This document shows positions 12,974 through 14,883 of a stretch of 14,883 nucleotides of DNA, piece after piece. The first letter of the stretch is position 1. The number at the start of each line of letters is the position of its first letter. Both the position numbers and the translations under genes were made by a program. The notes beneath the pieces were generated by a model. It saw only the letters and a list, made by a program, of their open reading frames with translations. It was not told where the DNA came from and searched no databases. Location: NCBI GenBank assembly GCA_028285025.1, contig JANQQH010000032.1, positions 1-14,883 on the forward strand, in the 5' to 3' direction. The DNA comes from Hyphomicrobiaceae bacterium. Lineage in GTDB: Bacteria; Pseudomonadota; Alphaproteobacteria; Rhizobiales; HXMU1428-3.

Positions 12974-14061
12974 CCCTTTTGTCCGATAAGTCCCCCCATA
13001 GGCTTCACCGGCTTTTATAACGAAATCAATTATGAAATAAAATCAAGTTAACACTACAAAACACTTAACGCTCATTTTAGCCCACAAAATTTAAAGCTAT
13101 AGGTTCAAAAAGGAAGTACTCACACTATTTTACCCACAAAATCACATATGCACATGGCCAAATTGAGTGCATAACGCCAATTTTAAGCTCAAAGAGACAA
13201 ATTATTTTAGCTTTTTCTAAATTTATTTGATTCTTTCTTTTTAACAAATGCGTGATGATGTTAGCGAAAACTTCCCTTTCAAATGCATAAAATAAACACA
13301 ATATCTCCTAAAAAGGGTGGAGTATGTGAACTTTTTTACTATATTTTATTAAGGAAGCTGTATTCAGGCTTGCGAAAAGAGAAGTCAAAGCCTATCTTTG
13401 GTTCCGTTTGATGAGCAAATAAGTTAATGACTGTAGAATAAGCTTCTTTCAGAAACATCATATTTACATAAAATGGTTGATTTTTTTAGGATAAACCCAT
13501 CTAAATGACATTAATATGATGTATGAGGCTATTATTAAATTTAGTTATTAAAAGGGTTGGTTTTTACCCTAAATCGTGTAGATGGATCAAATCACCCGTT
13601 GAAAGAAAACATTTACCATTTTGCAGCATCAAAAAATAAGAATTATGAAAATTGTTTTCAGCGATTTTTTTAAAAGATGCACGAGACCAGCGCGATATTA
13701 AGCGCTTAAAATTTAAGAGATTTTTTTACATAGATGGTCAAAGGATCATCAAAATGAGCCGGCGCAATGCGCCAAGTTTAAACGAACAACGAACCAAATC
13801 ATTATTAGTTAATATCAACTCAAGAAAGCTATTTTTTGCAAATTGATGCAGATTATGACGATTACAGCATACATAAAAGGGATGATCAAACTCGTTCATT
13901 ATTTGATCGGTCGGCCAACAGCCGCCCCCAAGCTGGCCGTTTTATCGCTCACACCTTCTTGCCAGGTAGCTTCTAGAACATTTCAGGGCCTTAAAAACCA
14001 CCTCTTTTTTGTAACAACAACTAAAGGGGTGTCGAGATGTACCTGATCAGGAATAAAATTA
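12974..14061. other. Long AT-rich region without convincing genes between amiC and rne
   Basis: About 1.09 kb, with many stops in all frames; the only open frames above 60 codons start with TTG or overlap the rne start and resemble no protein I know. It does hold structure: AGGCTT/AAGCCT (13366-13371 with 13388-13393), GAAAA-TTG-TTTTC near 13650, the 12-bp palindrome TTAAGCGCTTAA (13698-13709), GGCGC-AAT-GCGCC (13761-13773), and the hairpins nearer rne listed separately. The left end should carry the amiC promoter, the right end the rne leader. Small RNAs are possible but unproven. Confidence 0.6.
13884..14031 (+). promoter_or_regulatory. Putative structured 5' leader of rne
   Basis: Three stem-loops stand in a row before rne. 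They are GATCAAA/TTTGATC (13884-13890 with 13902-13908), CGGCCA/TGGCCG (13912-13917 with 13934-13939) followed by TTTTAT, and CACCTC/GGGGTG (13999-14004 with 14026-14031, one G-U pair). E. coli RNase E limits its own synthesis through hairpins in its leader, so a similar feedback element is plausible here. The second hairpin with its T run also resembles a terminator or attenuator. Confidence 0.4.
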
Positions 14062-14883
14062 ATGCCAAACAAAATGCTTATCGATGCCTCGCACCCAGAG
14101 GAAACACGGGTCGTGGTGATGCGCGGCGACCGTGTTGAAGAATTTGACTTTGAATCAGCCCTTAGAAAACAATTACGCGGCAACATTTATCTTGCAAAAG
14201 TAACCCGCGTTGAGCCTTCGCTGCAAGCTGCCTTTGTTGATTATGGTGGCAACCGTCATGGCTTTTTAGCGTTCAATGAAATTCACCCTGATTATTATCA
14301 GCTCCCTCAAGCTGACAGGGAAGCTTTGTTGGAATATGAAGCGCAAGAGGCACGCCATGCGGCTCAGCGAGAAGTTGAAGCTGATGATGAAGCCCCTTTA
14401 GACAAAGGTTCTCTAGAAAGTGATGATGAGCTTGAAGGTTCTGATGAGGAAGATTTGTCCCTTAAAGACAATGAGAGCGGTGACCCACAAATAGATGACG
14501 ATGATGAAATAGGCGCCTCAGAGGAAGATGTGGAATCTGTGGGCAGTGAAGATGCTTTGGAAGAATTGCCTGAGCGTGAGCCGATTAAACGCAAGCACTA
14601 TAAAATTCAAGAAGTTATCAGACGGCGCCAAATCATTCTTATTCAGGTGGTGAAAGAAGAGCGTGGCAATAAGGGCGCGGCACTTACAACCTACCTATCG
14701 CTTGCCGGGCGCTATACGGTATTAATGCCTAATACGGCACGTGGTGGTGGAATTTCTCGCAAAATTGCCAACCCAACAGATCGCAAACGTTTGCGCAAAA
14801 TCGTTGCGGAATTAGAAGTTCCGGAAGGTATGGGATTGATTGTGCGCACAGCTGGCGCCTCGCGCACAAAAGCTGAATTAAAG
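14062..14883 (+). CDS. rne: Ribonuclease E, N-terminal part (cut by the window end)
   Basis: The first 274 residues of RNase E, the endonuclease that starts much of mRNA decay and processes rRNA and tRNA precursors, working at the inner membrane as core of the degradosome. The start MPNKMLIDASHPEETRVVV matches the usual alphaproteobacterial N-terminus, and AGGA at 14049-14052 lies 9 bases before the ATG. The S1 RNA-binding domain begins GNIYLAKVTRVEPSLQAAFV (40-59) and resumes at YKIQEVI with KEERGNKGAALTTYLSLAG (198-216). Between them, about 84-175, is an insertion absent from the E. coli protein, very rich in Asp, Glu and Ser (104-172). Such insertions are known in alphaproteobacterial RNase E. 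The catalytic DNase I-like part lies beyond the window. The gene follows a long non-coding region with possible leader hairpins. Confidence 0.97.
   Translation, partial: MPNKMLIDASHPEETRVVVMRGDRVEEFDFESALRKQLRGNIYLAKVTRVEPSLQAAFVDYGGNRHGFLAFNEIHPDYYQLPQADREALLEYEAQEARHAAQREVEADDEAPLDKGSLESDDELEGSDEEDLSLKDNESGDPQIDDDDEIGASEEDVESVGSEDALEELPEREPIKRKHYKIQEVIRRRQIILIQVVKEERGNKGAALTTYLSLAGRYTVLMPNTARGGGISRKIANPTDRKRLRKIVAELEVPEGMGLIVRTAGASRTKAELK

Noticed and set aside
13320..13350. Tiny leader peptide (GTG at 13326, eight codons, rich in Phe/Tyr) behind GGTGGAG
   Set aside because: No amino-acid biosynthesis gene follows within the window and no attenuator is adjacent; a frame this short is expected by chance.
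13652..13846. 64-codon plus-strand open frame
   Set aside because: It starts with TTG, has no ribosome binding site, covers the palindromic and hairpin region and has a composition expected by chance in AT-rich DNA.
13843..14046. 67-codon plus-strand open frame just before rne
   Set aside because: It runs through the presumed rne leader hairpins, resembles no protein I know and has no ribosome binding site.

Overview
The window reads as a housekeeping stretch of an alphaproteobacterial chromosome, with moderate to low GC and AT-rich spacers. The order thiE-like, Sel1-repeat protein, efp, suhB, MotA-like channel, OmpA-domain partner, ABC exporter, and further on AmiC-type amidase next to rne, is one I associate with Hyphomicrobiales (Rhizobiales) and relatives. 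That placement rests on remembered gene order and protein style, not on a search. I see no tRNA, rRNA, CRISPR array, insertion sequence or phage gene.

Left part (1-5363, all plus strand): a degenerate thiamine-phosphate-synthase-like protein, an exported Sel1-repeat protein, elongation factor P, an inositol-monophosphatase/SuhB protein, then a tightly coupled pair of a four-helix MotA/TolQ-type membrane protein and a MotB-like protein with one membrane helix, a long coiled coil and a peptidoglycan-binding OmpA domain. The pair looks like a proton-driven envelope device outside any flagellar or Tol cluster.

Middle part (5431-9098, minus strand): a complete ABC exporter half-transporter, an unusual soluble protein that joins a short chemoreceptor signalling hairpin to a C-terminal globin domain lacking the two signature haem-pocket residues, and a uracil-DNA glycosylase with four cysteines spaced for a 4Fe-4S cluster. 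The chemoreceptor-globin gene is bracketed by a 19-base near-perfect inverted repeat.

Right part (9150-12973, both strands): small envelope genes. These are a four-cysteine secreted protein behind a promoter whose -10 region is duplicated in tandem, a YbaY/YscW-like lipoprotein, a YafK/DpaA-type L,D-transpeptidase-fold enzyme with a good promoter and ribosome binding site, a small glycine-rich secreted protein, and an AmiC-type septal amidase. Together with the OmpA-domain protein, much of the window deals with the periplasm and peptidoglycan.

Right end (12974-14883): about 1.1 kb of AT-rich DNA without a convincing gene, holding several inverted repeats, leads into the 5' part of rne (RNase E), cut by the window end. 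The rne S1 domain carries a long acidic insertion. The most unusual items are the chemoreceptor-globin protein, the duplicated promoter, the inverted repeat around the globin gene and the long rne upstream region.
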